DNA from: Dugong dugon | Taxonomy: Eukaryota; Chordata; Mammalia; Sirenia; Dugongidae | Assembly: GCA_030035585.1 (NCBI GenBank) | Contig: CM057466.1 | Location: 114,365,682 to 114,429,681, forward strand | Length of the DNA: 64,000 nt | Reading direction: 5' to 3' | Shown: positions 34,105 through 44,294 of the stretch, piece after piece | Numbering within the stretch: position 1 is the stretch's first letter | How the letters are laid out: each line of letters opens with the position of its first letter | The notes under the pieces: model-generated | Database searches by the model: none | What the model was told of the DNA's origin: nothing | What the model saw: the letters and a program-made list of their open reading frames with translations, nothing else | Made by a program: the position numbers and the translations under genes

Positions 34105-34271
34105 CAGAGCCCTGGTGGTGCAGTGGTTAAGAGCTACTGTAAGCTATGGCTGCTAACCAAAAGGTCAGCAGTTCAAATCCACCAGCCGCTCCTTGGAAAC
34201 TCTATAGGGCAGTTCTGCTCTGTCCTGTCCTATAGGGTTGCTGTGAGTCAGAATTGACTTGATGGCAACAA
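34105..34271 (+). mobile_element. AfroSINE with small head insertion
   Basis: AGAGCCCTGGTGGTGCAGTG head and GAATTGACTTGATGGCAAC end. Relative to other copies, the head carries extra bases around TACTGTAAGCTATGG. Confidence 0.93.
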
Positions 34272-34381
34272 TTCTTTTTAGCTACAATTTCTTTTTAACA
34301 TATTTTAGGATTAAAAACAAATGACAGCATTCTGACACAGCTACTCTTAGCTTACAGTATTTGTTGCAGTCTTAGTTAAGA

Positions 34382-34404
34382 CACCACACACACACACACA
34401 TACA

Positions 34405-34454
<50 letters not shown>
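34382..34454. repeat. (CA)n microsatellite
   Basis: About 73 bp of CA with two T interruptions. Long uninterrupted stretch, likely length-polymorphic. Confidence 0.97.
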
Positions 34455-34455
<1 letters not shown>

Positions 34456-34857
34456 AAGCAAAAACGTGCATTTGTCCTTTCTTCTGCTGTCCCCCTTCAC
34501 ATTTTATCCTAAGCCTTTATGCGTGTCTCCCAGGAATCTTACGCATTCTAATGCTGAGTAGCTTACTAAGCATTCGGTTTTTACCAAAGCCACTAGCCCA
34601 TTGTTGTGCTCTCTCCATAAGTGCTACCTGTTATCCTTGAGTGGCAATACTGAATGGAAGTCCACACCACTAAATAGGACTGTTATTTATAGGGATGAGG
34701 GGCTTCTGAAAGCAAGGATCAGAACCACAAACGCTTCAGCAGCATTGCCTGAGCCTGTGCTGGATGGACAGAGCATGAAGCTGGTACAAATCCTGGGCCT
34801 GGTATTACACGCGTGCACCAAGCCAGGGACCTGCCATATTGCATGTTGGATATAGGT

Positions 34858-35200
34858 GGGAGCAGGCTGGTTCAGTGGTAGAATCCTCTCCATCCATGCA
34901 GGAGACCTAGGTTTGATTCCCAGTCAAGGCACCTCGTGTGCAGCCACTACTCATCCGTCAGTGCAGACTTGCATGTTACTGTGATGCTGAACAGGTTCCA
35001 GCAGAGCTTCCAGACTAAGATACACTAGGAAGAAAGGCCTGGTGATCTACTTCTGAAATTAGCCAATGAAAACATTATGGGGCACAATGATCCAATCTGT
35101 AATGGATCATGGGGATGGCACAGGACCAGGCAGCATTTCGTTTCATTATGCTTGAGGTCACCATGAGACAGGCACCGACTCGATAGCAGCTAACAACAAT
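34858..35200 (+). mobile_element. tRNA-Gly-headed SINE, near full length
   Basis: GGTTCAGTGGTAGAATCCTC head, AACAGGTTCCAGCAGAGCTT body, GGCACCGACTCGATAGCAGC end with AACAACAAT. All three modules are present. Confidence 0.92.
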
Positions 35201-36274
35201 GTATAGATATTTAACCATTTGACCCTTGGTCAGGGGTGCCAAAATGCTGTTTCACTGCAAACTGATCCTGTGCTGTGACACCCTCTCTGGGCAGCCTTCA
35301 TGTCAGACAAAAATGATGAGGTACGATCCTGCTCCTTGAAGGCATTTTCCAACACTGTTCTTTAAACTCTAGAGAAATGGATTGGTTTAAAGGTTTAAGC
35401 TGCCTGGGGGTGAGTGATATCTTTTGACATCTTCTCCATACTTATACATGACATCATATTTCATTTCAGCCCTTCTTACACCTGTACTGACTCAATGAGT
35501 TACAATATGGCCCCTCTGATGAAACAACAAAATCATCTGGTTTTGTATGTGTTTGTCCTTTCCAGTGCTTTCTGCAAAACACGTGGGATGCTGGTTGTAC
35601 ACATCATGTACACCGGTAGTGGAAATGGACCTTTCAGGAAAAGGGTGTGGGAGGGGAAATAGAGAGTAAAAAGCGGGGGAGGGGGGTGATGACAGAAACG
35701 AAAGCCTCCACATTTGCATGGGTTAAATATGGACAACGCTCAAAAGGCAGTGGGTTGTTGCAGGGTGTTAGCCCCCGGAATGTGAGCTGCTGTTGAAGGA
35801 GCTGTGTCTGTCTTGTTACGGAATCTGTCCCTCTTCACCTGGCGTGGTTGGCAGCTCTGCCCTGGGGCCCCGCAGCCTTGGAGAGGGCATCGTGCCATTC
35901 CAGCAGATGGCTGGAATTTGGCTCACTAGCATGTCTTGAGGGCAGCTACCCAGCTAGGGCTGTTCCTATTTATTTGAAGAGAATTGTGCTCACATGCTGC
36001 TTGGTTGTCTATGCATGTGCTCCGTGAGGTTCTGTTTCATGTTTTCAATCAGGTGCACATAATAGATTTGAACTGTGTGCCGTAGATGGAGCACTGCTGG
36101 TCAAAGAGTGAAAATCAACTTTCTCTTGAAGACGTTTCTATGCCCTTGGCCCTCACCCTGCCCTATGTCTGCATGCACGAGGGTGTGGGCGTGCAGCTGT
36201 GCTCTGCAGACACTCAGACAGACCTATGTCGATGGTTAATGGGAGATCAGTGCTTTCTACCTGTAAGGGTTTAG
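35201..36274. other. Unassigned
   Basis: No gene or named repeat. A G-rich tract lies at about 35644-35688. Confidence 0.45.
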
Positions 36275-36289
36275 TCCTAAAAGTCATAA

Positions 36290-36494
36290 CCAGTTCCAGT
36301 TGCCATCAAGCCAACCCCCACTCATGGTGATCCCATGTGTGTCAGAGTAGAACTGTGCTCCATAGTGTTTTCAATGGATGATTTTTCAGAAGTAGATTGC
36401 CAGGCCTTTCTTCCAAGGTGCCTCTGGGTGGACTTGAACCTCCAACTTTTCAGTTAAAAGCCAAAGGTGTTAACTGTTTGCACCACCCAGGTCC
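36290..36494 (-). mobile_element. AfroSINE, longer subtype, with 15-bp TSD
   Basis: Minus-strand copy bounded by TCCTAAAAGTCATAA (36275-36289) and TCCTAAAAGCCATAA (36495-36509), one mismatch. The head reads CACCACCCAGG at the right. Confidence 0.95.
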
Positions 36495-36882
36495 TCCTAA
36501 AAGCCATAAAGAAAGCTGAAAATGTAGTGGTATGAGTTATCTCATTGTACTGGGTGAGATGGGAAGAATATATTTTACTTGATACATGTTTTATGAAAAG
36601 CCCCTTTGACAGGGAACATCCTTGATCAGCCCAGGCTCTGTCCTTGGCCTTGGGAACAGCTGACGTCCAGTGAGGAAGGCATACATTGCACCACTGGATC
36701 CAAAATCTCATAAGCTGTATTAATAACTTACAGGAAAAGCCTGCCACTTAACTCAGGATAACTTAAAGCCTTTATTTAAGCAACCCACATTTAGTGACAA
36801 TTGCCACCACGTAGCTCTTGTTTGTTTGCTTGCTGGCTTAAAAAATTGCAGACCCTTTTGAGGTGCTTATGAAAGCCCTGGA

Positions 36883-36958
36883 AGCACTGGGTGGTGTAAA
36901 TGGTTAATGTGCTTGGCTGCTAACTGAAAGGTTGGAGGTTCGAGTCCACCCACAGGCA
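36883..36958 (+). mobile_element. AfroSINE head only (3'-truncated)
   Basis: The tRNA-like head is complete (GGTGGTGTAAATGGTTAATG ... GGTTCGAGTCCACCCACAGG), then the SINE stops and unrelated DNA follows. Loss of the 3' end is unusual for a retroposon, which normally loses the 5' end. Confidence 0.85.
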
Positions 36959-37563
36959 TCAGTTCGAATGTTCAGTATTTGTCATTTTGCTTCTCTTTCC
37001 CCATACCTTGCTCTCCTGGGGTTAAATCAGGAGTTTCTGTGATCAAGCCCATTGACCTCAAGGCCAGTTCTTCCAGACGCTCACCAGTTAAAAGCAACGC
37101 TGGGCTGTGGGATCCACTCAAATATCAGCCAGCTCTCCCTCTGCACTCACCCCCCATCTTCCTCTCAGCCAGAGTCCAGACCGAGAGAGAGGACTCCACT
37201 TCTAGGAACGTCCTGGCTCAGTAGCAGGGAGGAGCTTTCTTCCCAGGCCTGTGATGTGGGAACACGCTGCTGTCTCCCTCACTCTGAAGGCCAGATACAA
37301 TGCTGCCTGTGACAGCGATTTGTAAATGACAACCAAGACAGAAATGTAAAGAATTTCTTGTCGTCCTCATCAATCCTTCATAAGACTGAGGCATACACTC
37401 AGCATCTTTCTATTTTCCTAATTACTCATGAGTTATTCATTTGTTCATTCATTCATTCCACATGTATTAAATACCTGGGCCAAGCACTGCCCTGGATAGA
37501 TCCAGTCCCTGCCCTCCAGGAGTTTATGCCCCAGAGATTTAAAAGGAGCTGCTATCAGCTGTG
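36959..37563. other. Unassigned; old repeat trace
   Basis: 37430-37530 (CATTCATTCATTCCACATGT, CTGCCCTCCAGGAGTTTATG) follows a common ancient mammalian repeat pattern. Overlapping short open frames at 36979-37312 lack domains. Confidence 0.35.
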
Positions 37564-37895
37564 AGGGGCAGTGTTGTTTCAATGGCAGAATTCTCATCTC
37601 CCATGTGGGAGACCTGGGTTCGATTCCCACTCAATGCACCTCATCTGTCAATGGAGGCTTGCGCTTGCTCTGATGCTGGACAGGTTTCAGAGGAGCTTCC
37701 AGATTAAGACAGACCAGAAAGAAAGGTCTGGCAATTGACATCTGAAAACCAGCCAGTGAAAACCCTATGGATCACAATGATCCTCTTTGCAACTGATCAT
37801 GGGAATGGCGCAGGACCAGGCAGCGTTTCGTGCTGTTGTGCATGGGGTTGCCATCAGTCAGGGTGACTCTACAACAGGCTAACAGCAGCAACAAC
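37564..37895 (+). mobile_element. tRNA-Gly-headed SINE, near full length
   Basis: The best-preserved tRNA-Gly-like head in the window: GGTTCGATTCCCACTCAATG keeps the B box and acceptor-side bases. The body (GACAGGTTTCAGAGGAGCTT) and RTE tail follow. Confidence 0.92.
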
Positions 37896-38300
37896 TCTCA
37901 GATCTACCCAAGAGCTAGATCTGATAAACTAATTCATGATGAGGTGTTAATTACTGACAAGTACTTAATGTGTTAGCCTTCTAAGGGTTTCTGCATTTTA
38001 ATAGGAACAGTTCTTTAACTGAAAGGAATGAATTTCTAATGGCAGTCGCTCCAGGGTGTTAAAAATGAAATTTAGAGGGAATGAGGATATTTTGAGTATA
38101 ACCCAAAAGACTTTTCTAGTGCTTACTCTGTATAAATTTACGACTGGATTTTTAAAATACGTGAATGTTTTAATAAAGAAATCATTCATTCTTTCACCAT
38201 TCATTAAACAGTGAACTGAACCCTGGTTTTATGCTGCAGGGATGAGATGTTCGCAGTTGTAGGTGGGGTATGCCCAGGTATGATTGCAATTAATTGTGAA
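37896..38300. other. Unassigned
   Basis: No gene or named repeat. Confidence 0.4.
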
Positions 38301-38304
38301 GTTT

Positions 38305-38470
38305 TGCCATAAGTATCCTAATATGGGTAAGCACAAAGTACAAGGAAATGCAAAAGGAGAGGGTAAAAAAAAAAAAACTTTGAGAGGATGTGTGGTATTT
38401 AGAAGGGGAAAAGGCATTCCAGACCCAGGAAAAACAATTGCCAAGGCACAGAGGTTTGAAAGAGAATCTC
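38305..38470 (-). mobile_element. L2 LINE fragment
   Basis: Antisense L2-type text: GGCATTCCAGACCCAGGAAA and CAAGGCACAGAGGTTTGAAA. Diverged. Confidence 0.45.
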
Positions 38471-38478
38471 TGGATGCT

Positions 38479-38665
38479 GCAGAAGGTTAATGTGCTTGGC
38501 TGCTAACCTAAAGGTTAGAGGTTGGAGTCCGCCCAGAGGTGCCTCAGAGAAAAGGCCTAGGATCCACTTCCAAAAAATCGGCCACTGAAAACCCTATGGA
38601 GCACAGTTCTACTTTGACACACATGGGGCCTCCATGAGTCAAAGTTGACTTGATGGCAACTGGCT
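38479..38665 (+). mobile_element. AfroSINE, longer subtype, 5'-truncated
   Basis: Enters at AAGGTTAATGTGCTTGGC and runs to TTGACTTGATGGCAACTGG. Confidence 0.9.
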
Positions 38666-38724
38666 GAGGTAGATATTAAGTATAATGTTTTAATTATTTT
38701 ATTTATATATGTATAGTCTTTTAT

Positions 38725-38856
38725 CTTCGTGGGAGAAAAGACCTGACAATCCTCCCCTAAAGATTACAGCCTGGGAAACCCTATGGGGGCAGTTCTACTC
38801 TGTCACGTGGGGTCGCTATGAGTCAGAATTGACTGGACGACACACAAGAACAACAG
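38725..38856 (+). mobile_element. AfroSINE, 5'-truncated
   Basis: Starts in the middle block GTGGGAGAAAAGACCTGAC and ends AGAATTGACTGGACGACAC. The head is missing. Confidence 0.9.
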
Positions 38857-39653
38857 TCTTATGGCTAAGACTCCTTAGGAAAAGACTCAACACATCACCT
38901 CAAAACCTTCTGATTCTTATTAATCTGATTATGTGGAAGGAACTGTAGGCAGGCATTAACTTTTCCAGATGTGCATTCTACAGGTGCAAAATAGTGTAAA
39001 GGATTTAAGCAGGAGTGATGTTTCATTTCTCATTATAAGGTAAGTAAGAGTAAAACGAAAACAAAACAATAAAAGACTAGATGATCTAAATTAAAACAAA
39101 AATCATCAGTAAAATAGCCAAGTTCAAAGAGAAAACGTGACCCACTCTGATCCATGTTGTAGCGAGTTAGCATCCTCACAGCGGGTGGGAGAGGGTTGCC
39201 AAGGGCAGAGGCTTCAGGATGGCATCTCATCCGAAGCCACACCAAACAGCTCCACCTGCCTCCATAATTAGACCCTTCTCACCATGGCATTCTAGAGCCA
39301 ACAGTGCTCATTTTGTTTATCTTACATCTAATCGCTCTCAGGATCTGTGGTCCTGATGCTGTTACCAGTTTCTACTCACTCAGTGTCTTTTATACTCTTA
39401 GGTCAGAGATTTTAAAGACTGGTGAGCAGAGAAGGGAGAGTGTAGAGTTAAAATGACCCCGAATGCAATCGGCTTTAAAACACTGAATGTGACGAGTGAA
39501 CATACATCTTTTAAAGGAGAATCTTTAGGAGTTTGTTTTGTTTTTGTTCCTTAAGTCGCCAGTAACTTATGAGGATTGCTTTTGGACGAAACATATGGCT
39601 AATTCATTTTTCCACTGAAGAACTTTTCTTGTAAATATATGAGTGTGTGTATA
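38857..39653. other. Unassigned
   Basis: No gene or named repeat. Confidence 0.4.
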
Positions 39654-39663
39654 TGAACGTATT

Positions 39664-39665
<2 letters not shown>

Positions 39666-39705
<40 letters not shown>

Positions 39706-39722
39706 TGTATATATATATATAT
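39666..39722. repeat. (CA)n / (TA)n compound microsatellite
   Basis: About 18 CA units, then GTATGTATATATATAT. Part of an apparent cysteine/valine-repeat open frame on the minus strand, which is an artefact of the repeat. Confidence 0.95.
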
Positions 39723-39805
39723 CCCCCGGCTGGCACAGTTAAGCACTCAGCTGCTAACTGAAAGATGGCAGCCTTGAAAACCGTCTGGAGCACTCTGATT
39801 CGAAC
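39723..39805 (+). mobile_element. AfroSINE fragment with internal deletion
   Basis: GGCTGGCACAGTTAAGCACT head text jumps directly to CCTTGAAAACCGTCTGGAGC. Confidence 0.6.
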
Positions 39806-39900
39806 TTGTAGCCTCCAAAACTGTGAGACAATAAATCTGTGCTGTTTAAAGCCACCCACTTGTGGTATTTGTGTTATGGCAGCTCTCAGAGACTAAGACG
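39806..39900 (+). mobile_element. MLT1-like LTR 3' end (ERVL-MaLR group)
   Basis: CTCCAAAACTGTGAGACAAT, then AAAGCCACCCACTTGTGGTA and CTCAGAGACTAAGACG follow the 3' part of MLT1-type solo LTRs. No internal retroviral genes are present. Confidence 0.65.
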
Positions 39901-40262
39901 CAGGCTCCTTCCAGATCCGAGTTCCTGCCGCCTCTTTGGGCCCTGCTTTGGTCCTACCAGCCTCCCTTTGTGACTCTAGGACACTCAGAGCATAGAGTGG
40001 AAACGTGCCCTCGAGAAGCCACAGGAGGGCAGGGACACCCTGGGACTTCGGTTCAAGTCAGTGTCCAGGCAGGGCTGAGGGGTCAGCTTTAGTCTGTGCT
40101 GCCTTTAAAGAGACGTTTGGAGCGATCGATTTCCTTCTTTTTAAAATCAGATGTTGATTTTATATTGTAAATCATATATGTATACACACGCAATGTAATC
40201 CTAGTATTAATAAGTAAAATACAGCCAAACATTAAAGTAACCAAACTTTATTTATTATATTA
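39901..40262. other. Unassigned
   Basis: No gene; moderately GC-rich at first, then AT-rich. Confidence 0.4.
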
Positions 40263-40362
40263 AAAAACAAAAACTATGGAGCTCAGTTCTATTCTGACAC
40301 ATATGGGGTTGCCAATCGACCCAACAGGCAGCTAGTTATACACACACACACACACACATATA
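40263..40362 (+). mobile_element. AfroSINE tail fragment plus (CA)n
   Basis: CTATGGAGCTCAGTTCTATT to about 40336, followed by CA repeats at 40338-40362. Confidence 0.75.
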
Positions 40363-40479
40363 CAAGATACATATACAAGGAGTTGAAAGAGGACTTAGTT
40401 GGACAACTTATTCTCTTCCTTTGAATTTCATGTGGATGGCTGGTTCCTTGAGTGGTTTTCCACTCTGCAGCACAATGCC

Positions 40480-40645
40480 CCGTGGTTATGGAAAGTGCAG
40501 GGGTCAGATAGACCTTGCTTCAAGTCTTTGTGTAACCCTGATTAAAATTCTTAATCTATCTGAGTCTCCATTTTCCGTTAGTACCACGAGAATAAAGATA
40601 GCCGTGCACCGTGTGGTTATGAGGCTTACAACGGGGCGATGGGTC
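40480..40645 (+). mobile_element. MIR SINE remnant
   Basis: Forward MIR: CTTGCTTCAAGTCTTTGTG, CTGAGTCTCCATTTTCCGT, then GTGTGGTTATGAGG. Confidence 0.7.
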
Positions 40646-42089
40646 TGAAACAGCATAGAACCACTCAGGGACCATTTGTTCCATATTCCTAGGCAATGCA
40701 TTATCTAGTTGAGGCGAGGTGTGGTGGCCTGCCTGGGAGCAAGTGGATTACAAGGGGGTAAGCAGCTTTGGATAGCATTTCTACTCTTCAGATGGCCTGC
40801 CCAGTCCCACCAATGAGCTCTGCGGGAGTTTTTGTTAAAAGCTAAAAGCAATCTTGCTTATGAAAGCTCCTAAATTACTGCTGCTGCTCCAATTAACTTC
40901 CCAAAGATAGGTGTATACGTAATGGGAGAGCCAACAACTTTTTAATGAACTCCACATCCAAAGGTTCAGACTTCTGAGCTGGTCTCTTGCAGCCCCGCTC
41001 CTGGGCAGAGAGGCTCTGGATTTTCTGGATTCACTGTGTTGGGTGATGGTTCCCTGGACAAGTTCCTCCATCTCTGTGAGTCTTTGATGCTGCGGACCTG
41101 TTAATAACCCACAATGACTAGTGAAGGGATGTGTAGAGGTGGTCTTATCCCAAAATAGAGCACATGCATGAACATACGCCAAAGACCATCTTTTAGAGGA
41201 GGACGATGCCAAGAATTAAAAGTAAGAATCCTATTGATGTAAAAAATTACAAAACTTACGGGAAAACTTTGGGAACATGGAAACGAGAGAAAACGTAGCC
41301 TGGTCTTGTGAAGGCTCAAAATGCCAAGTTTTGGGACTAAGGCTTTTCTTCTCACTCCTCAGCTTTGGCTTAAAGTGCAGCATTGGGCAAGTAATTGATT
41401 CTGTTCCTTTAGCTCTGTGAATATGATTTCAGAAACAAACGTCAAGCCCAGCCAGGCCGGCCCTACACCCAAGTCTATTATCGGCTGAGTTGTTTTATTT
41501 TTATTCTCTGTATGGGGCTCTCCGTTAATCTTTCTCTATGAACACTTTGCTGTTTAATGAAATTGGGCCCAGTGAGGCAGAGCTCACTGGGATAAGCTCA
41601 TTCATCTTTATCTGATTCCTGGCTGACACCAGCTCTGCCCTGTGACAGAGGTTAAGTCACTGAGTGGCCATTACCTCCTCGTTTGCCCACTCATGTTCCT
41701 CCTAACCACCTTCCTGAAGTCAAATCCAGGTGATTTGTGCCAATTTCAGGGAGGCACAGAGTGGAACACCAATAACTTTCTGCATGGCTGGGTTTGCACA
41801 CCTTCCACTGCACATCACACACTGCTGTATCTGTCCAGACACAGCTCTTCCTACCCTTCCTATGGGCCAGGTTGGAGCCTCAAGAACTGAGGTCTTAATT
41901 ATAAAATGCCATAGCACAGCACACCATCCTCACAGTGATCTCACACATCACCATGAGGTGGTTCAGGGCCGCTTTGAGCCATGACTGAGAAGGACCATGG
42001 GCCCTGTGTACAAGTGACAGAGATGGTGAACGTCTAACAGAAACATGTCAACTACAGAGTGCATGTCAGAAGTCAGGATATAGGAGGAA
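40646..42089. other. Unassigned
   Basis: No gene or clear repeat. The longest frame is 125 codons on the minus strand (40835-41212), interleaved with an overlapping minus frame and without a domain. Confidence 0.45.
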
Positions 42090-42436
42090 AAGGACTTACT
42101 GGCCTGACAGAGACTGGAGAAACCCTGAGATTATGGCCCCTGGACATCCTTTTAGCTCGGTAATGAAGTCACTCCTGAGGCTCGCCCTTCAGCCAAAGAT
42201 TAGACAGACCCATAAAACAAAACAAGACTAAAGGGGCACAACAGCCCAGGGGCAAGGACCAGAAGGCAGGAGGGGACAGGAAAGCTGGTAATAGGGGACA
42301 AAAGATGGAGAAGGGGAGAGTGTTGACATGTCATGGGGTTGGCAACCAATGTCACAAAACAATGTGTACTGATTGTTTAGTGAGAACTAGTTTGTTCTGT
42401 AAACCTTCATCTAAAGTACAAGAATAAATTTTAAAA
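42090..42436 (+). mobile_element. L1 LINE 3' UTR, afrotherian type
   Basis: ACTGGCCTGACAGAGACTGG, CCATAAAACAAAACAAGACT, GTTGACATGTCATGGGGTTG and CTGTAAACCTTCATCTAAAG recur at 59790-60181 and, for the end, at 60305-60432. Position before an A-rich terminus and repeated occurrence argue for an L1 3' UTR. The L1 assignment is recalled, not proven. Confidence 0.65.
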
Positions 42437-42587
42437 GAAGATATGGGAGGAAAAGGGATGAAAGAGCAAGAAAAACGTACAAGTTAAAGGTTTTCCACAT
42501 GAGGTTCTGATATTAGCAACACACCTTCCAAATGGAAGAGCAGATGCATTTTTCTTTTCAGTGAATACTTATTTAAAATGAAACATA

Positions 42588-42705
42588 GGTCCTGTGCCGT
42601 CCTCACAATCGTTGCTATGTTTGAGCTCATTGTTGCAGCCACTGTGTCAATCCATCTAGTTGAGGGTCTTCCTCTTTTTCTGACCCTCTACTTTACCAAG
42701 CATGA
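42588..42705 (-). mobile_element. RTE LINE fragment
   Basis: CACAATCGTTGCTATGTTTG and CAATCCATCTAGTTGAGGGT match the 3' coding end of the RTE at 16850-16985. It abuts the next L1 piece directly. Confidence 0.88.
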
Positions 42706-42968
42706 AATATTACTCAGCCAAAAAGAGAAATGAAGTTCTGATACATGCTACTACATGGATGACTCTTGAAAACGTAATGCTTAGTGAAATAAGTCAATCA
42801 CAAAAGGACAAATATTGTATGATTCTACTTATATGAAATATCTAGAATAGGCAAATTCACAGAGGCAAAAATGTATTAGAGGTTACCAGGGGCTGGGTGG
42901 AGGAGGGAGTTACCCCTTAAGGGTGCGAGTTTCTGTTTGAGGTAATAAAAACTTAAATAAAATAAAAT
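42706..42968 (+). mobile_element. L1 LINE 3' end (sense)
   Basis: AATATTACTCAGCCAAAAAG, GATACATGCTACTACATGGA, GTTACCAGGGGCTGGGTGGA and a final A-rich tail: the standard L1M-type 3' end. Confidence 0.85.
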
Positions 42969-42983
42969 GAAAGTTGGATACAT

Positions 42984-43124
42984 GATGGATGGATGGATGA
43001 TCGATGGGTGATTGATGGAAGGTGGATGGATGGATGGATGGATGGGTGGGTGGATGGATGGATAGATGGATGGATGGGTGGGTGGGTGGATGGATTGTTG
43101 GATGGATGGGTGGATGGATAGTGT
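42984..43124. repeat. (GGAT)n tetranucleotide repeat
   Basis: About 140 bp of GGAT/GGGT units with a few interruptions, directly after the L1 A-tail, where such repeats often arise. Confidence 0.95.
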
Positions 43125-43721
43125 CCTCTTTTTTTAAAAAGGGAGGACATTACACATTAGTCTCCCAAAGTATCCTGAGCCTTGACAACAAAAAAATCAA
43201 TACTATTTCTAATCTGTCATATACTACATAAAATAAATTATGTATCATAAATTCTCTCCAAAGTATAGCTTTTTTGTTTTGTTTTTTCTAATTACCAAGT
43301 TTTTCATAGCCTCTTTCCTTATTTCGCCACCAAATATCCAAAAGTCAATATTTTAAACAAAGAAATATATTTTTATGTCCATAAATATGTACATTAAAAC
43401 ATGTAGTTTTGATGGCTATAACTTGTGAAATGTTTTTATAATTCATTATTGAGTTAAATTCTCATATTACTACATTATAGAAAAAAATAACAGGTTTAGG
43501 ATAACTTTCTCCAATATTAATGCATTGTATTTTTAGTGAAATTTTGCCTGTCAGCTAAAAGGTAGTAAAACTTGATTCAATGGTTCTAGTGAAGATGTGG
43601 AAATTGGATCGTATTTAACTGTAATTCACCACAGCCTAAATGTCTGCGGTTATATCAGAGGTAGCCTGCTGTTAATAGTCTTAATCTGCAATGTGTTTTA
43701 TTGGTATGTATCTTTAAATGC
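43125..43721. other. Unassigned AT-rich DNA
   Basis: No gene or named repeat. Confidence 0.45.
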
Positions 43722-44065
43722 TCCACCCTCTGTCCACCAGTTTGTCATATTGTGGAGGATTACATGTTGCTGTGATGCTGGAAGCTATGCCATGGGTATT
43801 TCAAATGCCAGCAGGGTCGGTCATGGTGCTCAGGTTTCAGCAGAGCTTCCAGACTGAGGCAGACTAAGAAGAAAGGTCTGGTGATTTCCTTCTGAAAATT
43901 AGCCAATGAAAACTCTATGGGTCACAACAGAACATTGTCTGATATAGTGCTGGAAGATGAGTCCCCTAGGTTGGAAGGAACTCAAAATACACAGTGGCTG
44001 CAACCATGTTCATGGCTGTAACCATGAACATGAGTGGGAGCCAGCTCAATGGCAACTAACAGAAA
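43722..44065 (+). mobile_element. Internally deleted, non-autonomous RTE derivative
   Basis: RTE 5' region (CACCAGTTTGTCATATTGTG, GGAAGCTATGCCATGGGTAT, TTTCAGCAGAGCTTCCAGAC) joined at CTCAAAATACACAGTGGCTG to the RTE 3' end, the same joint as in 15341-15737. A small inverted repeat (CATGTTCATGG / CCATGAACATG) has arisen near 44010. Confidence 0.88.
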
Positions 44066-44139
44066 AAGCAATCCTTAAATGCTAATATCCACCCTGTCAG
44101 TAGGCCTGGCTTTCCTTCGTCTCTGAAATAGTTAGGCCC

Positions 44140-44294
44140 TCACTACTCAAATTGCTATCCTGGGATGACCGGTATCAGCCTCACCAAGGGTTGGTTGGAC
44201 ATGCAGAATCTCAGGCCCCACTCCAGGCCTACTAAGCCCATGTCAGAATTTTAAGGAGATTCCTGGGTAATTCGATGCGTGCTCCAGTTTGAGA
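44140..44294 (-). mobile_element. MER5A-type hAT transposon
   Basis: CTACTCAAATTGCTATCCTG, AGAATCTCAGGCCCCACTCC and CCAGTTTGAGAA match the reversed MER5A element. Confidence 0.75.

Noticed and set aside
35640-35690. Possible G-quadruplex
   Set aside because: The G-runs are there but separated by a long A-rich loop; too weak to support.
37564-37640. A tRNA-Gly-like sequence with good A and B boxes
   Set aside because: It is the head of a SINE whose body and RTE tail follow directly; the same head recurs at 8101, 34858, 56621 and 61992. Not a tRNA gene.
39599-39859. Frame with a run of alternating Val and Cys
   Set aside because: Artefact of the CA/TG microsatellite.
42953-43231. Frames with Trp-Met-Asp-Gly or His-Pro-Ser repeats
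   Set aside because: Translations of the GGAT tetranucleotide repeat, not repeat proteins.
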